The notes beneath the pieces are model-generated. The model was given only the letters and a program-made list of their open reading frames with translations, was not told the DNA's origin and made no database searches. From Pseudomonas viridiflava (GTDB lineage: Bacteria; Pseudomonadota; Gammaproteobacteria; Pseudomonadales; Pseudomonadaceae): DNA of 64,000 nt. The stretch is from contig NZ_UTVH01000001.1 of NCBI RefSeq assembly GCF_900585905.1, forward strand, positions 1 to 64,000, in the 5' to 3' direction. Positions 29,415 to 37,491 of this stretch are shown piece by piece; position 1 is the first letter of the stretch; the number at the start of each line of letters is the position of its first letter. Position numbers and translations under genes: made by a program.

Positions 29415-31525
29415 AAGGCGGGCTCCGGCTGCGAATGGCTGTGCTGACGGGCAACCGCCTGCTCGATGGTGGCGCGCGGCAACACGCCGATGTCCACCAG
29501 GTAATCGCCAATACGGCCGTGCTCTTGCGGGCGATAGTGAAGCATCGCGTTGTTGAATACGTTGCGATCCAGCTGGCCGCTCTCGATCAGCAGATCGCCC
29601 AGTAGCGGTGTGTGGGAATCGAGCGGCAACTGACCCTGGCTGCTGTTGAGCAGGCGCAGGTGGGCGACGATTTCGCTTTCGCGGGCAATCATCTGCACCG
29701 GCTCGCCGCCCAGCTGTTCGCTGACCTGTTGCAGCGCTTCAGGCGACAGCGGGCTGGCAACGGCAACCTGCGGCTGGCCGTGAACGTCATTGCCCAAGGG
29801 CACCACGCGCCAGCGCAGGGCGAACTCATCAGCCAGTGTCTGGCCGGATTGCGTCGCTTTGCCTGCCACGTCGAACACCCGTGGCATCTCGTTCTGGAAG
29901 GCAATGGCTTCGGCCAGGGTTTCATCGTCGAGCCAGCCATTGGTGAGCAGAATGCGACCCAGCGGCACTTGCCGGGTCTGCTGCTGGTCCAGCGCGCTTT
30001 GCAGGTTGTGCTCGTTGATCGCCTGCCACGACAGCAGCACGCTGCCGAGTTTGCGCGGCGCGATGGCTACCAGGTCAGTGGATGGGAAGTCGTGCATGGT
30101 CTTGTCCCAGACCAGCTTGCGATTGAGCAGCTTGCCGACCAGGAACATACGCCAGGCCCGGGAAGCGGCCATGAAGTTGACGAAGTTGCCCACCACCATG
30201 CGCGGGATCGACAGCAGGCCGTGTTGCCAGCCGTAAAGCACCGCAGTGAAATAGCAGCGATGAATCACACGCCAGGCCAGGGCAATACCGTTGGCCAGCA
30301 GCAGGTATTTGATCCAGCCGTTGGCTTCGAACGGCGTCGGGAAGCTGACGTCCCACAAGCCGCTCTGGCGCAGGATGATCAGCGCCAGCAGTTGCACCAG
30401 GATCAGATAGGCAATGATGCTGACAAACGCGGTGACCACGCCCTTGCGGTCGCGAAACAGCAGGTAACGGTTAGCCAGCGAGCCGGTCCAGCCCATCTGT
30501 TCCCAGCCTTGCAGGCCGATACCCAGGGTCCAGCGCGCTTTCTGGCGAAAGGCGGTGCGGAAGGTGTCCGGAAAGAATTCGCGCACGCACAACGGCATGC
30601 TCAGGGTTGATTCGTAAGGTTTGCGGAACCACGATTTGCGCAGCACGCGGTATTGCACCGGGAAGCGCACAAAGATGGCGTTCATGCCGACTTTCGACAG
30701 GCGAGCGCCGACGTCGTAGTCCTCGGTCAGGCTGTCGGTGTTGAACGGCATGTTTTCGGTTTCACCGGCCAGCACGCGCAGGGCGCGGTGCGAGAAACAG
30801 GTGCCGACACCGGCGGAAGGCACGGTGTCGGTCATGCTTTCACGCACCACCAGATCCTTGCCGTGCCATTCGGCGAACTCGTCCATGTATACGCCGGCTA
30901 CCCACTCGTACCAGTTGCGTTCCAGGGACACCACCGGCAGCTGGATCATGTCCTTGCGCGGCAACAGGTAGTTGAACAGGCGCAGCTCAAGCGGATGCAA
31001 CACGTCTTCGCTGTCGTGCAGCACGACACCGGCGAAGGTCATGTTGTGGGTTTTCTCATGCAGGAAAATCGCCTGGATGACCCAGTTCAGGCAGTCAGCC
31101 TTGCACGTCGGCCCCGCATGCGGGACCTCCACGCGATACAGCTGCTTGTAACGCCTGCGCATGCGCTCGACTTCGTCGATGGTGCGCTGATCATTGATGT
31201 AGGTGCCGACGAAGACCACGTAGTTCTGGTAATCCAGCGTCGACACCATGTTCTCGATCATCGGCGCGATGACGTCGTACTCCAGCCAGGCCGGAACCAT
31301 GATTGCCAGCGGTTGCTCGTCGCGCGCCATCAGCTGCTCGACAGTCAGCGGCCGGTATTTGCGGCCTGCCGTCATGCTGCGATAAATCCGGCGCGACCAG
31401 TACCAGAGGTCGATGAACAAGTCATCGAGACTGGAAATCAGGATCAGCACGGCGACAACGATCGTCGCCACTTCCAGGAAGCTGTAGTAATGAGCCAGCC
31501 AATAAGGCCAATAGAGCGACGTCAT
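29411..31525 (-). CDS. nfrB: NfrB-like processive glycosyltransferase with two MshEN-like c-di-GMP binding repeats
   Basis: This 704-residue inner-membrane GT2 synthase has an N-terminal membrane helix (about 18-34), a cytosolic catalytic domain with HDSED (170-174), TED (267-269) and QKARW (328-332, the QxxRW mark of processive enzymes), then membrane segments at about 364-386 and 405-430. The tail resembles MshEN: one repeat starts at RKLGSVLLSW (~491) and runs through QVPLGRILLTNGWL; a second runs from LLGDLLIESGQL (~641) to GRIGDYLVDIGVL. MshEN motifs bind c-di-GMP, so activation by c-di-GMP is the likely control. The product is probably a ManNAc-containing glycan, given wecB in the same operon. 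Confidence 0.9.
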   Translation of the reverse strand: MTSLYWPYWLAHYYSFLEVATIVVAVLILISSLDDLFIDLWYWSRRIYRSMTAGRKYRPLTVEQLMARDEQPLAIMVPAWLEYDVIAPMIENMVSTLDYQNYVVFVGTYINDQRTIDEVERMRRRYKQLYRVEVPHAGPTCKADCLNWVIQAIFLHEKTHNMTFAGVVLHDSEDVLHPLELRLFNYLLPRKDMIQLPVVSLERNWYEWVAGVYMDEFAEWHGKDLVVRESMTDTVPSAGVGTCFSHRALRVLAGETENMPFNTDSLTEDYDVGARLSKVGMNAIFVRFPVQYRVLRKSWFRKPYESTLSMPLCVREFFPDTFRTAFRQKARWTLGIGLQGWEQMGWTGSLANRYLLFRDRKGVVTAFVSIIAYLILVQLLALIILRQSGLWDVSFPTPFEANGWIKYLLLANGIALAWRVIHRCYFTAVLYGWQHGLLSIPRMVVGNFVNFMAASRAWRMFLVGKLLNRKLVWDKTMHDFPSTDLVAIAPRKLGSVLLSWQAINEHNLQSALDQQQTRQVPLGRILLTNGWLDDETLAEAIAFQNEMPRVFDVAGKATQSGQTLADEFALRWRVVPLGNDVHGQPQVAVASPLSPEALQQVSEQLGGEPVQMIARESEIVAHLRLLNSSQGQLPLDSHTPLLGDLLIESGQLDRNVFNNAMLHYRPQEHGRIGDYLVDIGVLPRATIEQAVARQHSHSQPEPAL

Positions 31526-31537
31526 CTCAGGTTCCCG

Positions 31538-33748
31538 TTATTGACGATTGCGGCGGGCGCTGCGGCCAACCAGCAACAGCACGAGGAACAGCAGGATACC
31601 GGCCGGTACCAGCCACAGCAGTGACGGCTTGCGCCAGGCGTCCATACCCTTCGGTTCTTCACGTTCGATCAGCTGGCTGCCGCTTGGGTCCTTGCTGTCC
31701 AGCGTGGTGACTGCGCCCTGGTCACCCAGGATGCTGACGTCGCCGCGGGTCAGCAGGATCGGCTTGGCGAAGCGCGGTGCATCTTTACCCAGCGTGTTGT
31801 AGATCACGCCGTGCTGACCACCGGACTCGACCACTTGCAGCGAAGCCAGGTTGTTCAGCGGTTGCAGATCGAGCAGGACCTGATCCTTGTGGTTGATGCG
31901 CAGGCGACCCTGGTCGTCAACCTTTACGCCTTCCTTGCTGTCCTTGACCGGCAGGTCGAAGGCCAGGAACGATTTGTCCGGCGTGACGGCAGCTTTCGGG
32001 TCAGCGCTGACTTTGAGCTGTGCGCGCAGTGGCGACACACCGCTAGCGTCGGCGACTGCAATCACTTGCGGCAGGCTGCTGGCCGGCTGATCCAGCCAGC
32101 TCTGTGGCACCAGAACCTGGGTGTCGACGGCAAAGCGCGCGGCCATGCCGGAGAAGTCTTCGTTGACGTCGACTTTCTCAAGCACCACGTGGCTGGTTGG
32201 CAATACCGAAACCGGGAACGCCTGCGGCGTTTCCAGGCAGCGATCGCTGACCGGCTGGCGCTGGAACGACACGCGCAGCACGTTGGTGGAGCCCAGTGCA
32301 TAGCTTGGGATGCGCGCCTGGATGCGCTGTTTTTCGCCATTGGCGATCAACTGCTCGGCACCAATCAGGTAATCATTGAGAAACAGCGAAGCGACGGGCG
32401 CAGTATTGGACGCGCCCGGCGCTGCGGCGACGTCTATCACCGCCTGGGTTGGCAGGCGACCGTCGTAGGCGACGCTGCCCAGCGGGAATGAAGCGCTCCA
32501 GTCGGACTTGGCCAGCACGTCGATGGTGCCAGGGTTGCCGCCCAGGCGCGAAAGGGCAATGCGGCCGTCGGCTGGCAGCGGCGTTTGCGCTTCGCCAACG
32601 GTCAATTGACGGCTGCGGGCCAGCTTGTTCCAGGCCGAGCTGAACAGCGTCAGCGCCTTGCCAGTGGATTGCGGCGCGATCATCAGCATCGGACGGCTGC
32701 CCAGCAGCGCCAGACGTACATTGTCGTTACCGGCTTTAAGGCCGGTGTTGACGTGGCGCTCACGCCATTGCGTCAGCGCCGGGACGGCAGCGGCGTCGCG
32801 CTCCTGAACCTGGGCCTGCAGGGCGTCGAGCGAATCGTTTATCGCCTTGAGCAATTGCGGGTCATTGATGGCCAGGTCCGCTTGCACGTTAGGCGTCTGG
32901 CCGAGGACCAGCAGGGCGCCGATCTGTGCCTGATCGTTGAGCGTCAGCGTGCCTTTGCTATTAAGGCTGGCGAATGCCGGGATGTTCAGCAGTTCAGCGG
33001 GAATATTCAGGCCGCTCACGTCGACGCTGTCCTGCAGTGCCGGGAACGGCAGAATGCGCGCGTGCTTGCCGATGCGCTCCAGGGCCACACCCAGACGCCA
33101 GGCGGCGTCGTAGCTGTCGGCGGCCAGGCTGCCGGGTGCCACGAGGATGCCAGGTTTGCCGGGCAGGGCGTTCCAGGCGGCGCCGACGTCCTGCAACTGG
33201 CTGGCGTCGTAGCTATATGTCAGGCGGGTGCTTGGGTCGATACGCAGCACGTTGCCGATCATGCGTTCGTCTTCACACAGAACGCGCGAGACAATCGAAG
33301 ACCAGGCCACACCGAAGCGTACCGAGCCGCTGTCACGCGGAGCTTTGTCGACACCCAGCGTCGCGCTGGCGTTGCCTTGCGGCTCGTTGAGGCCTTCGGC
33401 ACGGACCGGGTAGCCATCGAGCGACAGCAGCATGGTGTTGCGACCGCTTTCGCCGCTCAGGTAGCTGGCGTCGAATTGCAGCGAGGCGTCGGTCAACGGC
33501 ACACCGGCCGGAACCGGCAGGTACAGCTCGCGACGCGAATCGGTCGAACCCAGGATGATGGGTGCATCGATACCCAGATCGCTCAGGCGGATTTCGCGCT
33601 GCTGCAGGGTATCGGTGTTCAGCCGGTTGATTGCCTGGGTGAGCGGGCTGTCAGCGGCCAGGGCGAAACTTGGCATGAGCGCGAGCAGGCTCACGCCACA
33701 GGCAAAGGCGCTAAGCGCGCCCGTATTAATGGCAACAGAAGACTTCAT
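31538..33748 (-). CDS. BcsB-like periplasmic polysaccharide guide protein
   Basis: The 736-residue protein looks like BcsB of cellulose synthases: a signal peptide (to about residue 31), carbohydrate-binding and flavodoxin-like modules (LGSTDSRRELYLPVPAGVPLTDASLQ at the start is typical), and one C-terminal membrane anchor (LLWLVPAGILLFLVLLLVG) with a basic tail. BcsB guides nascent glucan through the periplasm and holds the synthase. Its gene stops 12 bp before the NfrB-like synthase, so it probably pairs with that enzyme. No cellulose synthase (BcsA) is present in the window. Confidence 0.85.
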   Translation of the reverse strand: MKSSVAINTGALSAFACGVSLLALMPSFALAADSPLTQAINRLNTDTLQQREIRLSDLGIDAPIILGSTDSRRELYLPVPAGVPLTDASLQFDASYLSGESGRNTMLLSLDGYPVRAEGLNEPQGNASATLGVDKAPRDSGSVRFGVAWSSIVSRVLCEDERMIGNVLRIDPSTRLTYSYDASQLQDVGAAWNALPGKPGILVAPGSLAADSYDAAWRLGVALERIGKHARILPFPALQDSVDVSGLNIPAELLNIPAFASLNSKGTLTLNDQAQIGALLVLGQTPNVQADLAINDPQLLKAINDSLDALQAQVQERDAAAVPALTQWRERHVNTGLKAGNDNVRLALLGSRPMLMIAPQSTGKALTLFSSAWNKLARSRQLTVGEAQTPLPADGRIALSRLGGNPGTIDVLAKSDWSASFPLGSVAYDGRLPTQAVIDVAAAPGASNTAPVASLFLNDYLIGAEQLIANGEKQRIQARIPSYALGSTNVLRVSFQRQPVSDRCLETPQAFPVSVLPTSHVVLEKVDVNEDFSGMAARFAVDTQVLVPQSWLDQPASSLPQVIAVADASGVSPLRAQLKVSADPKAAVTPDKSFLAFDLPVKDSKEGVKVDDQGRLRINHKDQVLLDLQPLNNLASLQVVESGGQHGVIYNTLGKDAPRFAKPILLTRGDVSILGDQGAVTTLDSKDPSGSQLIEREEPKGMDAWRKPSLLWLVPAGILLFLVLLLVGRSARRNRQ

Positions 33749-33782
33749 TCAGGCAGATCTCGGGCTGGTTGAGGCAAATGGA

Positions 33783-35033
33783 TTATTTGAATGTGGAAAC
33801 CGTTTTTGCGAGCCCCGCTTGCGGGAGTAGCAATGGATGTTCGGTAAAGATCGGTGATTGGCCGACGACGAATTCATGCATGGGGCGGTCCAGCAGCACA
33901 TCGACGATCCGCGAACTGGCTTTGCCGTCGCCATAAGGATTGGCCGCCTGGGACGCACGACGCCACAGAAGGTCGTCATCATACAGTGCCTCGACACCAC
34001 TGATGATTGAATCTGGCGAAGTGCCAACCAGACGCACTGTTCCTGCGGCTACAGCTTCAGGACGCTCGGTGACTTCACGCATCACCAGCACCGGTTTGCC
34101 CAGCGAAGGGGCCTCTTCCTGCACGCCGCCCGAATCGGTAAGGATCACGTGGGAGCGCTGCATCAGACGCACGAAAGCCAGGTAGTCCAGCGGTTCGATG
34201 AGGTGAACGTTGTCCAGCCCGCCCAAGTGTTCGTTGACCGGCCCTTGCACGTTAGGGTTCAAGTGGACCGGATAAACGATCTGGATATCGCGACGGCCGG
34301 CCAGTACGCGCAGCGCCTTGCAGATATCGAGGAAGCCGTCGCCGAAGTTCTCGCGGCGGTGACCGGTCACCAGCAGCACCTTGCGGCCTGGCTTGATGAA
34401 GGCGAACTGACTGTCCAGGCGCTCGCGCAGCATGTGGTCCTGATCGATCCTGGCAGCAGTCATTTGCAGGGCATCGATCACCGTGTTGCCGGTGACGAAC
34501 GAGCGACCTTGCAGGCGTTCGCCCAACAGGTTAGTACGTGACTCCAGGGTCGGTGCGAACAGCAGGTCAGCGCCCAGGTCGATGCAGCGACGATTCATTT
34601 CTTCCGGCCACGGCGATCGAATGTCACCAGTACGCAAGCCGGCCTCGACGTGACCGACGGGAATACGGCGGTGAAACGCTGCCATCGCGGCAACCATGGC
34701 AGACGTAGTGTCGCCGTGGACCAGCACGCGATCAGGCTGAACGCGTTCCAGGATCGGATCGATGGCGCCATAAAGGGCAGCTGTCAGCGTGTTGAGATTC
34801 TGCTTCGGCGTCATGACGTCGAGGCTGAAGTCGGGCGTGAGATCAAACAGATCCAGCACTTGCTTGAGCATGCTCTGGTGCTGACCGGTGACACAGATCA
34901 GCGATTCCACCCCGGATTCTGCCGCAAGGGCCTTGACCAGGGGGGCCATTTTGATTGCTTCCGGCCGCGTTCCGAAGATCGAGAGAACCTTGGTCCTCGA
35001 TTGACTAGTGGCGATGATGCCCTCCTCGCGCAT
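33783..35033 (-). CDS. wecB: UDP-N-acetylglucosamine 2-epimerase (non-hydrolysing)
   Basis: The 416-residue enzyme interconverts UDP-GlcNAc and UDP-ManNAc. Signature phrases are KVLSIFGTRPEAIKMAPLV, VTGQHQSMLKQVLDLF, VHGDTTSAM, HVEAGLRTGDIRSPWPEE, VTGHRRENFG and LTDSGGVQEEAPSLGKPVLVMREVTERPE. The conserved core starts about 15 residues in. ATG 35033 is the nearest usual start, although AGGAGG at about 35022 lies inside this extension and could serve a later non-standard start. It heads the exopolysaccharide operon, 34 bp before the BcsB-like gene, and probably supplies UDP-ManNAc to the synthase. Confidence 0.95.
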   Translation of the reverse strand: MREEGIIATSQSRTKVLSIFGTRPEAIKMAPLVKALAAESGVESLICVTGQHQSMLKQVLDLFDLTPDFSLDVMTPKQNLNTLTAALYGAIDPILERVQPDRVLVHGDTTSAMVAAMAAFHRRIPVGHVEAGLRTGDIRSPWPEEMNRRCIDLGADLLFAPTLESRTNLLGERLQGRSFVTGNTVIDALQMTAARIDQDHMLRERLDSQFAFIKPGRKVLLVTGHRRENFGDGFLDICKALRVLAGRRDIQIVYPVHLNPNVQGPVNEHLGGLDNVHLIEPLDYLAFVRLMQRSHVILTDSGGVQEEAPSLGKPVLVMREVTERPEAVAAGTVRLVGTSPDSIISGVEALYDDDLLWRRASQAANPYGDGKASSRIVDVLLDRPMHEFVVGQSPIFTEHPLLLPQAGLAKTVSTFK

Positions 35034-35568
35034 TTCTGCGCCGCATAGCAACTCGCTCAAGGCATATAAAGGTCTTGAGCGACTTGGCGAATGAGTATTT
35101 AACGGGCCGGGGTTAAATCAGAATAGAGATTTGATGTTCACGTCTTGTGATATGGCGCATTGCCTTGCCACCCGGTGTTGGGCCGATTATTAACAGCATT
35201 GGCAATGAGCGCAAAGCTTTATATGCGGTTTTTTTTATTATTTTTCAGGGCGGAAACTTTTGCCAGAAGGGTCAGTCTTTATAAGGTTTTGAAGTATGAA
35301 AGAAGGGGGCGGGAGTGGCTCAAGTTATTTAGATAACTATTTGATTTATAAAGATATTTGGTCGGGTTTGGTTTTATTTCGCAAGGCGGTGGACCTTTTT
35401 TCACCTTGCGCTGTCCGCCTGGAGCCGGTGATTTCCTGGGCGGGGTCATGCAGGCAGGGAGGCCGTCGAGGTCACTCCACTGACGCCTGTATATTGTCGT
35501 TCAGCTAACCTGAGTGTGGTTTAGCTAATCGATTAAAGCAAGCACGCAAACGAAAAATCTTCTCACTC

Positions 35569-35596
35569 GGCAAAAGGTGGCATTTTGCCTTTATTT
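35569..35596 (+). terminator. Terminator-like inverted repeat
   Basis: GGCAAAA and TTTTGCC are separated by 7 bases and followed by TTTATTT. The stem is short, and no gene ends just upstream on the plus strand, so it may instead stop a small RNA or leader transcript from the AT-rich region. Confidence 0.35.
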
Positions 35597-35778
35597 CCAA
35601 GAACTTATAGTTTGTTCGCTGCAAAGTTTGAGTTAGTTATACGCGCCTTGAAGTTGGCCTTATGTAAAATCGCGCTGAGCGTAGTGAGCATTTTTCAGCG
35701 TCCCGCACGCGCTATCGTTTGCGGGCGCTCAACGAGCATGGATATTGCAGAGAATTTCGCATAGGGGGCATTTGGCGA

Positions 35779-35806
35779 GACCTGCGCGGATTATTTGACG
35801 CAGGTC
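35779..35806. promoter_or_regulatory. Inverted repeat upstream of response-regulator gene
   Basis: GACCTGCG and CGCAGGTC flank 12 bases. GACCTGCG recurs at 35828 in direct orientation. The three half sites lie 80-140 bp upstream of the response regulator start, a reasonable place for an operator. The binding protein is unknown. Confidence 0.3.
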
Positions 35807-35917
35807 CCGCTGCATGACCCGATCACGGACCTGCGATCGAGGGGGTTTGGCGTCTCGCTAATGCCAGAAACCCCATCGATGCTTGCGCCAGAATTATTTT
35901 GCAGTGAGTGACAGGCA

Positions 35918-36922
35918 ATGCCGACGATTCCCCTGGTGATTTGCGACGACTCGAACATGGCGCGCAAGCAGCTGTTGAGAGCTTTACCTCCCGAATGGGA
36001 TGTGTCCGCCACGCTGGCCACCAATGGCCTGGAAGGCCTCGATGCGGTGCGCAGGGGCCTTGGCGATGTGATGCTGCTGGACCTGACCATGCCGGTGATG
36101 GATGGCTATGAGACCCTGGCAGCGATCCGCGCCGAAAACCTGCAGAGCAAAATCATCGTGGTCTCCGGTGACGTGCAGGACGAAGCGGTGCGCCGGGTCA
36201 TGGAATTGGGTGCGCTGGCTTTTCTGAAAAAACCGGCGGACCCGGACCAGCTTAAAGAGGCCCTGGCTCGCCTGGGGCTGCTGGGCGTGCCCGCCAGCGC
36301 GCCGGTGGTGGCCGTCGCCCCTGCCATCAGCGGCGCGGCCATCAGTTTTCAGGACGCCTTTCGCGAGACCATCAACGTCGCCATGGGCCGCGCCGCCGCG
36401 CTGTTGGCCAAGGTGCTGGGCGTGTTCGTGAAATTGCCGGTGCCTAACGTCAACATGCTGGAAGTCGGCGAGCTGCACATGGCTCTGGCCGACGCCCACA
36501 GCAGCGCACGTCTGACGGCCGTGTGCCAGGGTTACATCGGCGGTGGCATTGCCGGCGAAGCCTTGCTGATCTTTCATGATTCGGAAATCGCCGACATGGG
36601 TGCGCTGTTGAAGCGCGATGCTGCTGACTATTCCGATGGCGAGATGCTGCTGGATCTGTCGACTATTCTCATCGGCGCCTGCCTGAGCGGAATCGCCGAG
36701 CAGATCGACGTCGAGTTCTCCCAGGGGCACCCGCAAGTGCTCGGCTCCCAGGGCGGCATTGACGACCTGATCCGGATCAACCAGCAGCGCTGGCAGAAAA
36801 CCCTGGCCGTTGAAATCAGCTACAGCCTGGAAGGGCATAACGTCAATTTCGACCTGCTGATGCTGTTCACCGAAGACTCGGTTGAACGGCTGAGCAAAAA
36901 ACTCGCTTACCTGATGGGCTGA
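35918..36922 (+). CDS. Response regulator receiver with CheC-like output domain
   Basis: The 334-residue protein has an N-terminal CheY receiver with acidic pair D10/D11, phosphoacceptor D55 (LLDLTMPVMDGYE), S83 and K104 or K105. Residues ~150-334 resemble a CheC/CheX/FliY-type phosphatase fold. In the places where CheC normally has E-x2-N, this protein reads EVGE and DLST, so the phosphatase residues look degenerate and the domain may be a binding module. It is followed after 3 bp by a PAS protein, and the pair probably act together. The partner kinase is unknown. Confidence 0.8.
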   Translation: MPTIPLVICDDSNMARKQLLRALPPEWDVSATLATNGLEGLDAVRRGLGDVMLLDLTMPVMDGYETLAAIRAENLQSKIIVVSGDVQDEAVRRVMELGALAFLKKPADPDQLKEALARLGLLGVPASAPVVAVAPAISGAAISFQDAFRETINVAMGRAAALLAKVLGVFVKLPVPNVNMLEVGELHMALADAHSSARLTAVCQGYIGGGIAGEALLIFHDSEIADMGALLKRDAADYSDGEMLLDLSTILIGACLSGIAEQIDVEFSQGHPQVLGSQGGIDDLIRINQQRWQKTLAVEISYSLEGHNVNFDLLMLFTEDSVERLSKKLAYLMG

Positions 36923-36925
36923 CCG

Positions 36926-37408
36926 ATGACTGATCGCATTGATATCAACGAGCTTCACTGGCTGCTGACGATCACCCAGAACATCGATGTTGGCGTGGTC
37001 GTGCTTGATCGCGACTACCGTGTGCAGGTGTGGAACACGTTTATGGAAAACCGCTCGGGGGTGGTGCCTTATGATGCCGCCAACCGCTCGTTCTTCGAGT
37101 TGTTCCCGGAGCTGAATCAGCAATGGTTCAGCCGCAAGGTGGAAAGCGTCGTGACCCTGGGCACGCCTGCGTTCACCATCTGGGAACAGCGCCCGTATCT
37201 GGTGCGGTTCAAGAATTACCAGCCGATCACCGGGCGCGAAGATTTCATGTACCAGAACACGACGCTGTTTCCGCTGCGTTCGACCAACAGCGAAATCACT
37301 CATGTCTGCCTGGTGATCTACGACGTTACCGATGTCGCCACCAACCGCCACCTGTTGCAGGCCGCCAATGCTCAATTGCAGCAGCTCTCGGGTGCGCCGC
37401 CGCAATAA
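36926..37408 (+). CDS. Stand-alone PAS domain protein
   Basis: The 160-residue cytosolic protein is a single PAS domain: NIDVGVVVLDRDYRVQVWNTFMENRSG is a classic PAS start, and VCLVIYDVTDVATNRHL is the end with a helical tail. No output domain is present. It is translated 3 bp after the CheY-CheC-like gene and could deliver a ligand or redox signal to it or to an unlinked kinase. aroA follows after 83 bp, probably as a separate unit. Confidence 0.85.
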   Translation: MTDRIDINELHWLLTITQNIDVGVVVLDRDYRVQVWNTFMENRSGVVPYDAANRSFFELFPELNQQWFSRKVESVVTLGTPAFTIWEQRPYLVRFKNYQPITGREDFMYQNTTLFPLRSTNSEITHVCLVIYDVTDVATNRHLLQAANAQLQQLSGAPPQ

Positions 37409-37491
37409 TCCGGCGCGTCGGGTTCAAGGTTACGAATTAAACCCCGATTGCTGGTAGGATCGGGATTTTTCCGGCGACCATCACGGACATC

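Larger units (their letters stand above)
35034..35917. other. AT-rich 884-bp divergent regulatory region upstream of the exopolysaccharide operon
   Basis: The region is visibly AT-richer than its neighbours (for example the T-rich run near 35230-35245). No ribosome-bound reading frame of recognisable family is present; a 70-codon frame at 35296 is not convincing. It must hold the promoters of wecB (minus) and of the response regulator gene (plus). Two inverted repeats stand out, at 35569-35589 and 35779-35806. The unusual length and composition suggest complex control or H-NS-like (MvaT) silencing. Confidence 0.6.

Noticed and set aside
35296..35508. 70-codon frame in the AT-rich region upstream of the exopolysaccharide operon
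   Set aside because: The start has weak context despite nearby purines, the product has no recognisable pattern, and composition changes along it.
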